The notes: a model not told the origin generated them from the letters alone. DNA of 10,000 nucleotides from Apostichopus japonicus (GCF_037975245.1 NW_027288853.1:1-10000); one strand, 5' to 3'; positions 1-8,200 are shown, counted from the stretch's first letter. A program made the numbers and translations.

Positions 1-675
1 TTCCAGTATAAAATACTATTCCAGTATAAGATACTATTCCAGTATAAGATACTATTCCAGTATAAGATAATATTCCAGTATAAAATAATATTCCAGTATA
101 AAATAATATTCCAGTATTAAATACTATTCCAGTATAAAATACTATTCCAGTATAAAATACTATTCCAGTATAAAATACTATTCCAGTATAAAATACTCTT
201 CCAGTATAAAATACTCTTCCAGTATAAAATACTATTCCAGTATAAGATACTATTCCAGTATAAAATACTATTCCAGTATAAAATACTATTCCAGTATAAA
301 ATACTATTCCAGTATAAAAAACTATTCCAGTATAAAATACTATTCCAGTATAAAATACTATTCCAGTATAAAATACTATTCCAGTATAGTACTATTCCAG
401 TATAAAATACTATTTTAGTATAAAATACTATTCCAGTATAAAATACTATTCCAGTATAAAATACTATTCCAGTATAAAAAACTATTCCAGTATAAAAAAC
501 TATTCCAGTATAAAATACTATTCCAGTATAAAATACTATTCCAGTATAAAAAACTATTCCAGTATAAAATACTATTCCAGTATAAAATACTATTCCAGTT
601 TAAAATACAATTCCAGGATAAAATACTATTCCAGTATAAAATACTATTCCAGTATAAAATACTATTCTAGTATAA
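1..675. repeat. 18-bp minisatellite, about 37 copies, truncated by window edge
   Basis: Tandem array with the unit TTCCAGTATAAAATACTA. Most copies keep the exact 18-bp period; one near 386-401 is 16 bp. Variants recur in clusters: TAAGATAC near the left edge, TAAAATAA at about 68-115, ACTCTTCC near 195-215, and TAAAAAAC near 316, 475-500 and 550. This suggests blocks were duplicated after mutating. Each intact unit contains AGTAT-AAA-ATACT, a 5-bp inverted repeat, and the string TATAAAAT. The last copies before 675 are more mutated (TTCTAG, TTTAAAATACAA), as is common at array edges. The array ends about 85 bp before a splice acceptor, so it probably lies in the last intron of the gene at 762. 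It continues beyond the left edge. Confidence 0.97.
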
Positions 676-681
676 ACTTAT

Positions 682-708
682 AAGGAATCACTAAGCCTGC
701 TGCTGGCT
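682..708 (+). repeat. Dispersed repeat arm, inverted copy at 7282-7305
   Basis: The 27 bp starting AAGGAATCACTAAGCC match the reverse complement of 7282-7305 with one substitution and one 3-bp (CTG) difference. It sits immediately right of the 18-bp minisatellite. The AT-rich sequence just before it (AGTATAAACTTAT) is also loosely similar to the matching flank of the other copy (CATATAAAATATGTG). It may be a conserved end of a short mobile element whose middle holds tandem repeats; that is inference. Confidence 0.6.
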
Positions 709-740
709 GTGTAAAACTGTTCTCTGTTAAATAGCAAGTA

Positions 741-761
741 TTTCTTTTTTGATCTTTTCAG
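741..761 (+). promoter_or_regulatory. 3' splice acceptor of the terminal exon
   Basis: The pyrimidine-rich tract TTTCTTTTTTGATCTTTTCAG ends in an AG at 760-761 and is followed by the only reading frame that stays open for more than 30 codons here. Upstream the same frame closes at a TGA at 750-752, inside the tract, which fits an intron boundary. No branch point was assigned. Confidence 0.75.
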
Positions 762-866
762 AATTCAAATGTTTTATCAGCTGTACTGACACTCTTGAAG
801 GAGTTGGATGAAGCCAGTCTTGAAGTAGTCTCTAATGCCTGCAAGGACAAGTTGGCATCTTTATAG
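762..866 (+). CDS. Terminal coding exon of an unidentified gene (34 codons plus stop)
   Basis: From the acceptor AG the frame starting at 762 reads 34 codons to TAG at 864-866; the exon is entered in phase 0. The other two frames stop within about 55 bases. The peptide begins NSNVLSAV, continues LLKELDEASLEVV and ends KDKLASL. It is rich in Leu, Lys and Glu, with hydrophobic residues spaced as in amphipathic helices, no membrane segment and no recognisable catalytic motif. It could be the C-terminal helix pair of a helical-repeat (HEAT or ARM-like) protein, but this is a guess from composition; I do not recognise the family. The rest of the gene lies left of the window, beyond the minisatellite-bearing intron. 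Codon use looks ordinary and no frameshift is visible. Support comes from coincidence of a strong acceptor with the open frame; a chance open stretch of this length is possible. Confidence 0.6.
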   Translation, partial: NSNVLSAVLTLLKELDEASLEVVSNACKDKLASL

Positions 867-1426
867 TCTGCAATCTTCACTGGGATCTATCATTCTGAAA
901 TGCTTCAACTTTGGACTACTGTGGCTTGCATGATTGTATCAGTACCAGGAATGCAGTCACATTGAACTAATTTATTTGAATTGTTTCATGTTTGGGTGCA
1001 ATTACCGAAAATCGGAAACGGATTCAGCTCAGCAAGGTTCTTCTTACTTGTCACTATCCTAGCCCTTCCTTTGCTCTCCCCTTGGAGCATATTTTGATGG
1101 AGGAGGTTGCATGTGTTTTATGATTTAGCTTAGTAGTGGAAGAATTCTTTAGGCCTCTTTCATTACATAATTCATTTGACTTCTGCTGTCTTATTTGGTT
1201 TAGTTTGAACATTTCCAATATAGCAGTTGTATACTAACCCTAACCTTCATAGTCATACATGTCAAAATTTAATGAAAAATACACAAGAATATCCTTCTGT
1301 CTAATCTGATTTACAATTTGGATGTCAAAATTTGTAAACATGGTAATTTATCTCTGTTTCCTGCAAATTTGCGTTAATCAAGAAATGTGAGGATTGTAGG
1401 ATAAGTAATAGTACATAATGTAATAT
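867..1426 (+). other. Probable 3' UTR or downstream non-coding DNA
   Basis: No open frame of note on either strand and CpG-poor, apart from the short patch ATTACCGAAAATCGGAAACGG near 1002-1022. It follows directly on the stop codon at 864-866, so at least the first part should be 3' UTR if the exon is real. No AATAAA occurs in this stretch; the first ones downstream are at 1633 (inside the CpG-rich insert) and 2470. A two-copy telomere-like string at 1235-1245 is too short to mean anything. Confidence 0.45.
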
Positions 1427-2102
1427 TGTGACGAGCCCGGCTCCTCCGATAGTAATACTTTATCGGGACTCGCGATAGAAAGGGTACTGGGATATCTTGA
1501 TACCGTATTTATGCTTCTTCAGGAGATGTCTCGAACGGAAGAAAACAATGAGTTCACACAAAAAACAATTTGACAAGATAGGATTTGATTTAATGATTCG
1601 GTATAATTTCTTCTCTGTCGATTCTCTTTACAAATAAAACTAAATTACAATGATTTGACTTGACTTGACTCCGTCAATTACGCAATTAGAGGGAGTGATG
1701 AACTTTCGGCGGAGTCATAAATTTGCTGACCAAGTGATGAACTTTCGGCCCCATGCCCTTTTATACCGTACTTCTATCAAATCCCTCTGCGCACAATCAG
1801 TAGGCAGCCAATAACCTGACCATCCTGTATTAACTTAATGATATAAAAATAAGTGCGCTGGCACTGATCTGCCCTGATTGGTTGGGAGTTTGGAAGTCCA
1901 TCCCCTTTCTATGGAAACTTCCATACCACGTGAGAGAACCTTCTCGAATGTTCCACAGACATAATGGAATCTATTTTGGGAAAAGGCCCTGTACCAAGAT
2001 TCAATAAGATAGTTAAAAACTTCTCGTGGGAAAACTGAATCCATGACCTAGATAAATACATAAGAGGCCTGTAAGGTGTCTCGATGGAGTGTTTCGGTAA
2101 CA
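1427..2102. mobile_element. CpG-richer insert, possible solo LTR or transposon fragment
   Basis: Composition changes sharply near 1427: CpG dinucleotides are frequent from here to about 2096 and nearly absent in both flanks. The left edge TGTGACGAGCCCGGCTCC has the TG start typical of retrotransposon LTRs, and the suggested right edge GGTAACA ends in CA. Internal features are an inverted repeat CCGATA/TATCGG around 1446-1466, an AATAAA at 1633-1638, a TTTTATACC string near 1759 and a 17-bp direct repeat. There is no primer-binding site, polypurine tract or coding domain that would show an internal retroelement region, so a solo LTR fits best. Against this, the flank AATAT at 1422-1426 is not repeated after 2102, and AATAAA lies before the TATA-like string, which is not the usual LTR order. 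The right border is uncertain by tens of bases. Confidence 0.45.
1694..1749. repeat. 17-bp direct repeat, 39 bp apart
   Basis: AGTGATGAACTTTCGGC occurs at 1694-1710 and again at 1733-1749 with no mismatch, separated by 22 bases. Both lie inside the CpG-rich insert, so they may be paired regulatory sites of that element or a local duplication. Upstream at 1655-1670 the string TTGAC is repeated three times. Confidence 0.85.
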
Positions 2103-2696
2103 TCAAAGAGATGGTATCACTATTTCATAACAATAATTTGAGAAAAATGCATATTTTTCAGTACCATTTCCATAAAAGACAACTGAGTATTAGTGCCTGT
2201 ATGTTCTTATGTCCTATCATGCATGTGTGTACTCTTATGTTTGAGTCATACAGAAATTGTGTGAGAAGGTAATGGAAACATTATGCATGGTCATGTTTGT
2301 ACATAACTTACAGCCTCCTTCCTTCCCTCACTGTATGATGTCCATCCTAAATTATTTGCTGTCCATGCAACATTTTTGTAACTATGCTCGATCAATTATT
2401 GCTTTTGGTGGGTTAAATGTGAGCTGTGTTGTTAGGTGTACAGCATGTTGTGAGTATTTTGTTTCCTGAAATAAACATGCTTTCTGTAGAGTCTATAATC
2501 TATTTGCCTCAAGCCAAGAGGATTCTTGTACAAATGTAGAAAAAGTGATGTATCATTTCTAAGTTAATTTAAAAGAATGTAAAGAAAGGATGTATAGTGT
2601 ATTTTCTATAGTTCATGATGTGGGAACATGACAGTATGACTGTTCCATGGAACATCATTGAACTGTTGATGCTGAATAAGTGAATAAGAAGTCTTA
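2103..2696. other. Non-coding DNA without recognisable gene
   Basis: CpG-poor, AT-rich sequence. Overlapping open frames of 62 and 70 codons on the + strand at 2084-2469 have no family resemblance, skewed composition (many Cys, His and Met) and no splice-site support, so I do not call them genes. The only notable signal is the AATAAA at 2470-2475. Confidence 0.5.
2470..2475 (+). promoter_or_regulatory. Possible polyadenylation signal AATAAA
   Basis: AATAAA within TGAAATAAACATGC, followed within 30 bases by the T/G-bearing stretch CTTTCTGTAGAGTC. It is the first AATAAA in ordinary (non-insert) sequence after the stop codon at 866, so it could end a long 3' UTR of about 1.6 kb. AATAAA is frequent by chance in AT-rich DNA. 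Confidence 0.25.
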
Positions 2697-2767
2697 GATT
2701 TCCTACCAAATAGTTTGGTTTGAGTAATATGTACATTAAGTTCTTAGATTCATACCATGGGCCTCAT
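2697..2767. repeat. Decayed left-edge unit of the satellite
   Basis: The stretch TTTCCTACCAAATAG followed by TTAAGTTCTTAGATTCAT aligns loosely with the second half of the 81-bp unit (TTTCTTACCAGATTATAG then TAGGTTCTTATATCTCAT). The match has many substitutions and extra bases near 2754-2767. It looks like an old copy left outside the homogenised core. Confidence 0.5.
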
Positions 2768-2855
2768 CCTGAGCATACAGTTGTGTTGCTATAATCTGGT
2801 TTGTTATGGCACTGCGATACTTTTAGTATCTCATCCCAAGCATACAGTTGTGTTG

Positions 2856-4467
2856 CTATAATCTGGTTTCTTACCAGATTATAGGTTCTAATACCTCATA
2901 GGTTCTTATATCTCATGCCGAGCATACAGTTGTGTTGCTATAATCTGGTTTGTTATGGCACTGCGATACTTTTAGTACCTCATCCCGAGCATACATTGTG
3001 TTGCTATAATCTGGTTTCTTACCAGATTATAGGTTCTAATACCTCATAGGTTCTTATATCTCATGCCGAGCATACAGTTGTGTTGCTATAATCTGGTTTG
3101 TTATGGCACTGCGATACTTTTAGTACCTCATCCCGAGCATACATTGTGTTGCTATAATCTGGTTTCTTACCAGATTATAGGTTCTAATACCTCATAGGTT
3201 CTTATATCTCATCCCAAGCATACATTGTGTTGCTATAATCTGGTTTCTTACCAGATTATAGGTTCTAATACCTCATAGGTTCTTATATCTCATGCCGAGC
3301 ATACAGTTGTGTTGCTATAATCTGGTTTGTTATGGCACTGCGATACTTTTAGTACCTCATCCCGAGCATACATTGTGTTGCTATAATCTGGTTTCTTACC
3401 AGATTATAGGTTCTAATACCTCATAGGTTCTTATATCTCATCCCAAGCATACATTGTGTTGCTATAATCTGGTTTCTTACCAGATTATAGGTTCTAATAC
3501 CTCATAGGTTCTTATATCTCATGCCGAGCATACAGTTGTGTTGCTATAATCTGGTTTGTTATGGCACTGCGATACTTTTAGTACCTCATCCCGAGCATAC
3601 ATTGTGTTGCTATAATCTGGTTTCTTACCAGATTATAGGTTCTAATACCTCATAGGTTCTTATATCTCATCCCAAGCATACATTGTGTTGCTATAATCTG
3701 GTTTCTTACCAGATTATAGGTTCTAATACCTCATAGGTTCTTATATCTCATGCCGAGCATACAGTTGTGTTGCTATAATCTGGTTTGTTATGGCACTGCG
3801 ATACTTTTAGTACCTCATCCCGAGCATACATTGTGTTGCTATAATCTGGTTTCTTACCAGATTATAGGTTCTAATACCTCATAGGTTCTTATATCTCATC
3901 CCAAGCATACATTGTGTTGCTATAATCTGGTTTCTTACCAGATTATAGGTTCTAATACCTCATAGGTTCTTATATCTCATGCCGAGCATACAGTTGTGTT
4001 GCTATAATCTGGTTTGTTATGGCACTGCGATACTTTTAGTACCTCATCCCGAGCATACATTGTGTTGCTATAATCTGGTTTCTTACCAGATTATAGGTTC
4101 TAATACCTCATAGGTTCTTATATCTCATCCCAAGCATACATTGTGTTGCTATAATCTGGTTTCTTACCAGATTATAGGTTCTAATACCTCATAGGTTCTT
4201 ATATCTCATGCCGAGCATACATTGTGTTGCTATAATCTGGTTTATGGTACTACGATACTTTTAGTATCTCATCCCAAGCATACATTGTGTTGCTATAATC
4301 TGGTTTCTTACCAGATTATAGGTTCTAATACCTCATAGGTTCTTATATCTCATGCCGAGCATACAGTTGTGTTGCTATAATCTGGTTTATGGCACTGCGA
4401 TACTTTTAGTATCTCATCCCGAGCATACAGTTGTGTTGCTATAATCTGGTTTCTTACCAGATTATAG
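2856..4467. repeat. Fourteen identical 12-bp-arm inverted repeats in the B and C units
   Basis: Each B or C unit holds CTATAATCTGGT, a 5-base loop TTCTT, and ACCAGATTATAG, a perfect 29-bp stem-loop. Copies start at 2856, 3004, 3152, 3233, 3381, 3462, 3610, 3691, 3839, 3920, 4068, 4149, 4293 and 4439. The A units keep the left arm but replace the right arm with GTTATGGCACTG, so they cannot fold this way. The arms could form cruciforms in DNA or short hairpins in a transcript; no function is shown. Confidence 0.95.
3065..4209. repeat. Core of five 229-bp A-B-C higher-order repeats
   Basis: Five consecutive copies begin at 3065, 3294, 3523, 3752 and 3981, each exactly 229 bp, and by eye I find no substitution between them. 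Flanking units differ in length and base content. This is the pattern expected from recent unequal exchange or amplification of a three-unit block, with older unhomogenised units at the edges. Copy number in an assembly of such a block may be wrong. Confidence 0.93.
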
Positions 4468-4566
4468 GTTCTAATACCTCATAGGTTCTTATATCTCATG
4501 CCGAGCATACAGTTGTGTTGCTATAGTCTGGTTTGTTATGGCACTGCGATACTTTTAGTACCTCAT

Positions 4567-4625
4567 CCGTAGTGTAGATACATTTGTGTTACTATCTGTT
4601 CTATTGTAATACCATGATACTAAAA
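4567..4625. repeat. Decayed right-edge unit of the satellite
   Basis: After the last clear A unit the sequence CCGTAGTGTAGATACATTTGTGTTACTATCTG, here described in part only, resembles the start of a unit (GAGCATACA-TTGTGTTGCTATAATCTG), with small insertions and base changes. A GATACTA string near its end matches the A-unit GATACTTTTA. After about 4625 no similarity remains. Confidence 0.55.
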
Positions 4626-7281
4626 TGATTCTTATCAACTACTCAGTAACCTTGAAGTTAATATCTTTTCATGTCCATAGGTATGTGGGAGTCCCAATCT
4701 CAGTAGGGGGATAAGCCAGTCTTGGTCATAAATACCTCCAAAAATCAACAGGTACCAAAAAGCTTATGTTCAGAAATGGTGTGCCTACGTTAGTAACTTC
4801 CAGAGAGAACGTTGTAAATTGCTTGAGAACTAAAATAGTTTCGTAGCAGTATAATGTGAAATGTCTTGATGTGTGAAACAAGTGTTAAGTAGCTTCTCTT
4901 TTTGATGTTTTGCTCTTTGTAGCAGTATCATGTAAAATTATGTAGGTTGCCAAACATTTAAATAGAAAGTACTGTTGCTTTCCACCTTCAGCAGGCTTAC
5001 ATGTGCCTCAAACAAGTACTGGGTGCTGTACAATTTGGGAAATGTAATATAACCAAGTTAAAGACATAATATCTGAGAAATTGAATGTCAATTGTAGTTT
5101 ATGTTCAAAGATGTACAGTTTGGTGTATAGATATCAATGCACACAAATAAATGAAATGAACCACAAATAAGTATGTAAACTGTCAGAAATAGTCACTTCC
5201 ACTTTTAACAGGTGCTTGCAATGTCTTCTTCTTGCAGTGTCATTTCATTGTTGGTTTATTGCTGCGAATTGTGTACAGATTGTGGAGATAAATATATATG
5301 ATACCACTGATCTTAATTTGAGTGATTTTTTAGTCATTTAAAGACTACATTAAGATAAATTTGTCTACATGTCAATGCTCTAAAAGCTACCCAAAAGACT
5401 TAAAATATTTTATACTGACTTTCAAACAAGAATATTTTATTGCTAGGTTTAAACCTCCTAAAACACTGTTGACCACTGGAAATCCTTTATTGCTCAAGGA
5501 AATGTAACACATGTAATGTCATTTTGAAACATCTCCTTCGAAGCTCTTCCAAATTTGATACGAAAGGTATCTTTGCATATCTGTCATTGTTCTCTGATTT
5601 TTCATCAACACATTTTCAGTGTCTGTCAAGGTGATTTCACTTTATTTGCTAAACATTCATAAAGTTCTCAAAATCCATACCATAGTAAATTCTGGCACGA
5701 TATGTTTTCAAGTAATGATGCAGATGTTACAGGTCCCTACAGTCAACTGGTGATCAAATTAATTTGAAGGAAGTGAAGCTATGTTCAATGCTGGTCTAAG
5801 GGTCACCAAAACACAACAGCAATGCTGGAGAATCTCAATACCACTGCTGTATATTGTAGGTGGAAATTATTTAAGGTATGTCTGCTAAGATACATTTTTT
5901 ATGTACAGAGCATAAGTTTCAATTTAAAAAACAGATGCAAATAACACTGCATCAATTTGAAAGATATAACCTTACTTTTAATACCAACAAAAAGAACTGA
6001 GTTTAAAAAGTACTTCCCACTCACTGGCAAAAGAATGGTGAAACTCACTATGATTTTACAATTGCATGGAATGTTACTTTTAATACTGAACACACACTGC
6101 AACAATTATTCTAAAATTGCTGTCAGTCACTTTCTAGAGGTAATGCTGTTGTACAATCTACTAGGTTTTTGTTCAGCCAAGTGTGTCAGTGGCTCCTTGG
6201 TCAGTGCTGAACTTGGTACCTGATACTACTTTGGATGATGAATTTCCTGTCCACCTGTTTCACAAGCTATGAATAGGGGCAGTATAGAAGTACAGCAATC
6301 ATGTAAGATGATTACTGTAAGACTCTTCAGGTTATAGACCTGTGATTGACATTTAGACATAGGTTAAGATGCTTATAGAGATGTGTGCTTCATGGGAAGA
6401 AATAAGGGCAAAAAGCCTCAGAATATGTCTCTGTGATTTCTGGAAGAATAAGTAACCTTTTGTACCCAGTGACAAATTTCTCAAGACTTGCCAAAGAGGT
6501 GTGAAAGCAGAAACAGAGAAAAAGCACTTTGCTGAGCTGAAGGCCTATAGTAAAAAAAACAGTGAAGAAAAGAAACCAACTACACTATATTATCCTGCAT
6601 CTCTGAGTACTATGTTCCTCCACATCTGGTACTTATACCAAACATAGTAAGAATGGAGAATCAAAAAGTGAAATTTTTCACGTTCAAAGACAAGCAAATG
6701 AAATTAAAAGGATATTCATCATGCTTGATACAGGTGATGTTATCTTGAATCCCAACAATATTGTAGGGATTGCAAATACAATACTGTTGTCAGTGTTGGG
6801 AATGGTAGATTTGAAAGGAAGAGGAAGTGGGCCTTGAACCTGAAGTACAGTAGGTCAGTTTTAACTTGTTACTAACTTTTGTAAGCTAGTTTGATACAAA
6901 GGTAAGAGAGGAGTGCCAAATTACAATGCAAGTACTGAGATATAACAACTAAGATAAAGGTGTAATGGCCTGTAACCCTTGACACATTCCAATGAAAATA
7001 TCCTTCAGTGTTTAGGAAGAAGCATTGGACAAGTGGAGACAAATATGAGATAAAGCCAGTTTCAGCATTTAAGCCAATGTATTAGAATATATATGTACAA
7101 GTTAACACTCTTTATATAAGAAATAGATTTTTATGTACAGCAAACAGTAAACACATCAGAATGGTGGAAATAGAAAGCTAATCACATGTTGCCAAAATAG
7201 TTTCTTCAGTAATTGGTAGAACTTAATGCACCTTTTTGCATTTGAATGCAACTTTCCCAGGTATTACTTAATGTAACTAGA
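4626..7281. other. Long non-coding stretch, no gene recognised
   Basis: About 2.65 kb of AT-rich, CpG-poor sequence. Open frames are short; the longest, 88 codons on the + strand at 5957-6223, has no domain, motif or splice support. Small-scale items seen: a near-duplicate 20-bp string GTAGCAGTATAATGTGAAAT at about 4843 and GTAGCAGTATCATGTAAAAT at about 4920; AATAAA at 5146-5151; and a 14-bp palindrome TCAAATTAATTTGA at 5754-5767. No tRNA, rRNA or transposon coding region was seen. It may be intergenic or intronic. Confidence 0.5.
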
Positions 7282-7305
7282 AGCCAGCAGGCTTTGTGAT
7301 TCCTT
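7282..7305 (-). repeat. Inverted copy of the dispersed arm at 682-708
   Basis: AGCCAGCAGGCTTTGTGATTCCTT is the reverse complement of the motif at 682-708 apart from one substitution and a missing CTG. It lies immediately left of the decayed 115-bp tandem array. Read on the minus strand, the order is tandem array, AT-rich spacer, motif, the same order as at the first copy. Confidence 0.6.
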
Positions 7306-7322
7306 CACATATTTTATATGAG

Positions 7323-7341
7323 ACCATTAAATGTTAATGGT
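7323..7341. repeat. Perfect 8-bp stem-loop
   Basis: ACCATTAA, loop ATG, TTAATGGT. It lies between the inverted motif and the start of the 115-bp array. Short AT-rich stem-loops like this occur by chance, so no role is assigned. Confidence 0.7.
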
Positions 7342-8200
7342 GCAGTAGGATAGACCCACATGCCTAGCAATGAACTTCATACAAGCTCTTCAAGGTTCTC
7401 CGGCTCAAAACTGCTGTTGACCTGATGATCTTTGAACTCCACAAAATATGATAGATTTCATATAATCAATAAGATAGGTACACACCAGCTATGTAGACCA
7501 TCCAATTAGCTTCACCATGTTAGAATTTCTCACTTTGACTTGTTTGACCACTGCAAAAAACAATAGGTTCTCATACTCAAATAAGATGGATCCAAATATT
7601 GCTTGACTATCCTGTCTGAGGGTTTCAGACTGAACTCCATTAACCTCAACTGAAATGACCACCAAGAAAGCAAACCTATAAGCTATACAGCACTCACTTA
7701 TGTGGATCCATGAACTTCATCTAAGCTTTACCTTTGTAATAAGGTTTACCATGTTTCAAGCTTTAACCTGTTGGCCATAAATAACCTCCACCACACACAG
7801 TAAGTTTCTTGTACTCAATAACGTGGATTCATACAAAAAGTATAACATTCATCACAGTATAAATTGTTGAGTTACTGCATTGACAAGGTTTGTAGACTTC
7901 TTACCTTTGACCTCCAGAGAAAACTATGGTAGGGAGAACCACATGTCATGTATACAGTTGACTTTGTTGATGTGTTGACCTCACATCCCATTTGACCTCC
8001 ACAAAATAATTTGGTTCCTTGGACTCTGTACGACAGATCCCCATACCATGTATAAAGTTCATCCAATGTTGCATGTAGTAGTTAAAGGCATCACATTCAC
8101 AAGCACACATGACCACTATGGCAAAAAGGACCAAACCTTGTTCTTTATGAAACTCACACAATCTGATATCTATTATAAAGGAATAAATTTCCTGAACATT
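7342..8200. repeat. Decayed tandem repeat, period about 115 bp, seven to eight copies
   Basis: A recurring order of short phrases can be followed: GACCTCCACAAAA, then AATAGGTTCTTGTACTCAA, then a GTGGATCC-like anchor, then TGTATGAAGTTCATCCAAGC, then TTTACCTTTG, then ACAAGGTTT. Anchors lie at about 7349, 7473, 7585, 7702, 7823, 7934 and 8033, with spacings of 124, 112, 117, 121, 111 and 99 bases. A further weak copy may end near 8200. Copies differ strongly from each other, with several gaps, so the array is old and no longer homogenised. Two overlapping minus-strand frames of 64 and 89 codons inside it are products of the repeat, not genes. Phrases of this style are, as I recall, widespread in some marine invertebrate genomes; that association is from memory and unverified. 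Confidence 0.65.

Larger units (their letters stand above)
2768..4566. repeat. Higher-order satellite array of 67-bp (A) and 81-bp (B/C) units
   Basis: Twenty-four head-to-tail units can be delimited. A units (67 bp, GCCGAGCATACAG start) contain TGTTATGGCACTGCGATAC. B units start CCCGAGCATACATTG and C units CCCAAGCATACATTG; both are 81 bp and otherwise alike. The order is A-C, A-B, five times A-B-C, A-C, A-B, A. A units start at 2768, 2917, 3065, 3294, 3523, 3752, 3981, 4210, 4354 and 4500. All units share the left part (GAGCATAC through TATAATCTGGTTT). B and C end in two similar 17-bp pieces, AGGTTCTAATACCTCAT and AGGTTCTTATATCTCAT, the first resembling the end of A. So the units derive from each other by internal duplication and replacement. 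Edge units vary: the first C (2835) and last B (4418) are 82 bp with ACAGTTG, and the A units at 4210 and 4354 are shortened to 63 and 64 bp. No open frame runs through the array. Confidence 0.97.

Noticed and set aside
1235-1245. Telomere-like TAACCCTAACC
   Set aside because: Fewer than two full copies of the TTAGGG complement; expected by chance or as a trivial remnant.
1835-2106. Overlapping minus-strand open frames of 65 and 69 codons
   Set aside because: They lie in the CpG-rich insert, overlap in different frames, show no known domain and no splice or promoter support.
2114-2121. TGGTATCA as a retrotransposon primer-binding site just after the candidate LTR
   Set aside because: Only eight bases match a typical start, it is 11 bases past the proposed edge, and no gag or pol sequence follows.
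2084-2469. Plus-strand frames of 62 and 70 codons
   Set aside because: Odd composition rich in Cys, His and Met, no family resemblance, no splice sites fitting an exon.
2768-4566. CRISPR-like array because of regular repeats with a palindrome
   Set aside because: Units are contiguous, with no unique spacers, and there are no cas genes; the sequence is eukaryotic in character. It is a satellite.
4988-4998. CAGCAGGCTT as a third copy of the dispersed motif at 682 and 7282
   Set aside because: Only about ten bases match and the flanks differ; chance is a sufficient explanation.
5899-6223. Opposing open frames of 68 and 88 codons
   Set aside because: They occupy the same DNA on both strands without any motif; typical of chance open stretches in AT-rich DNA.
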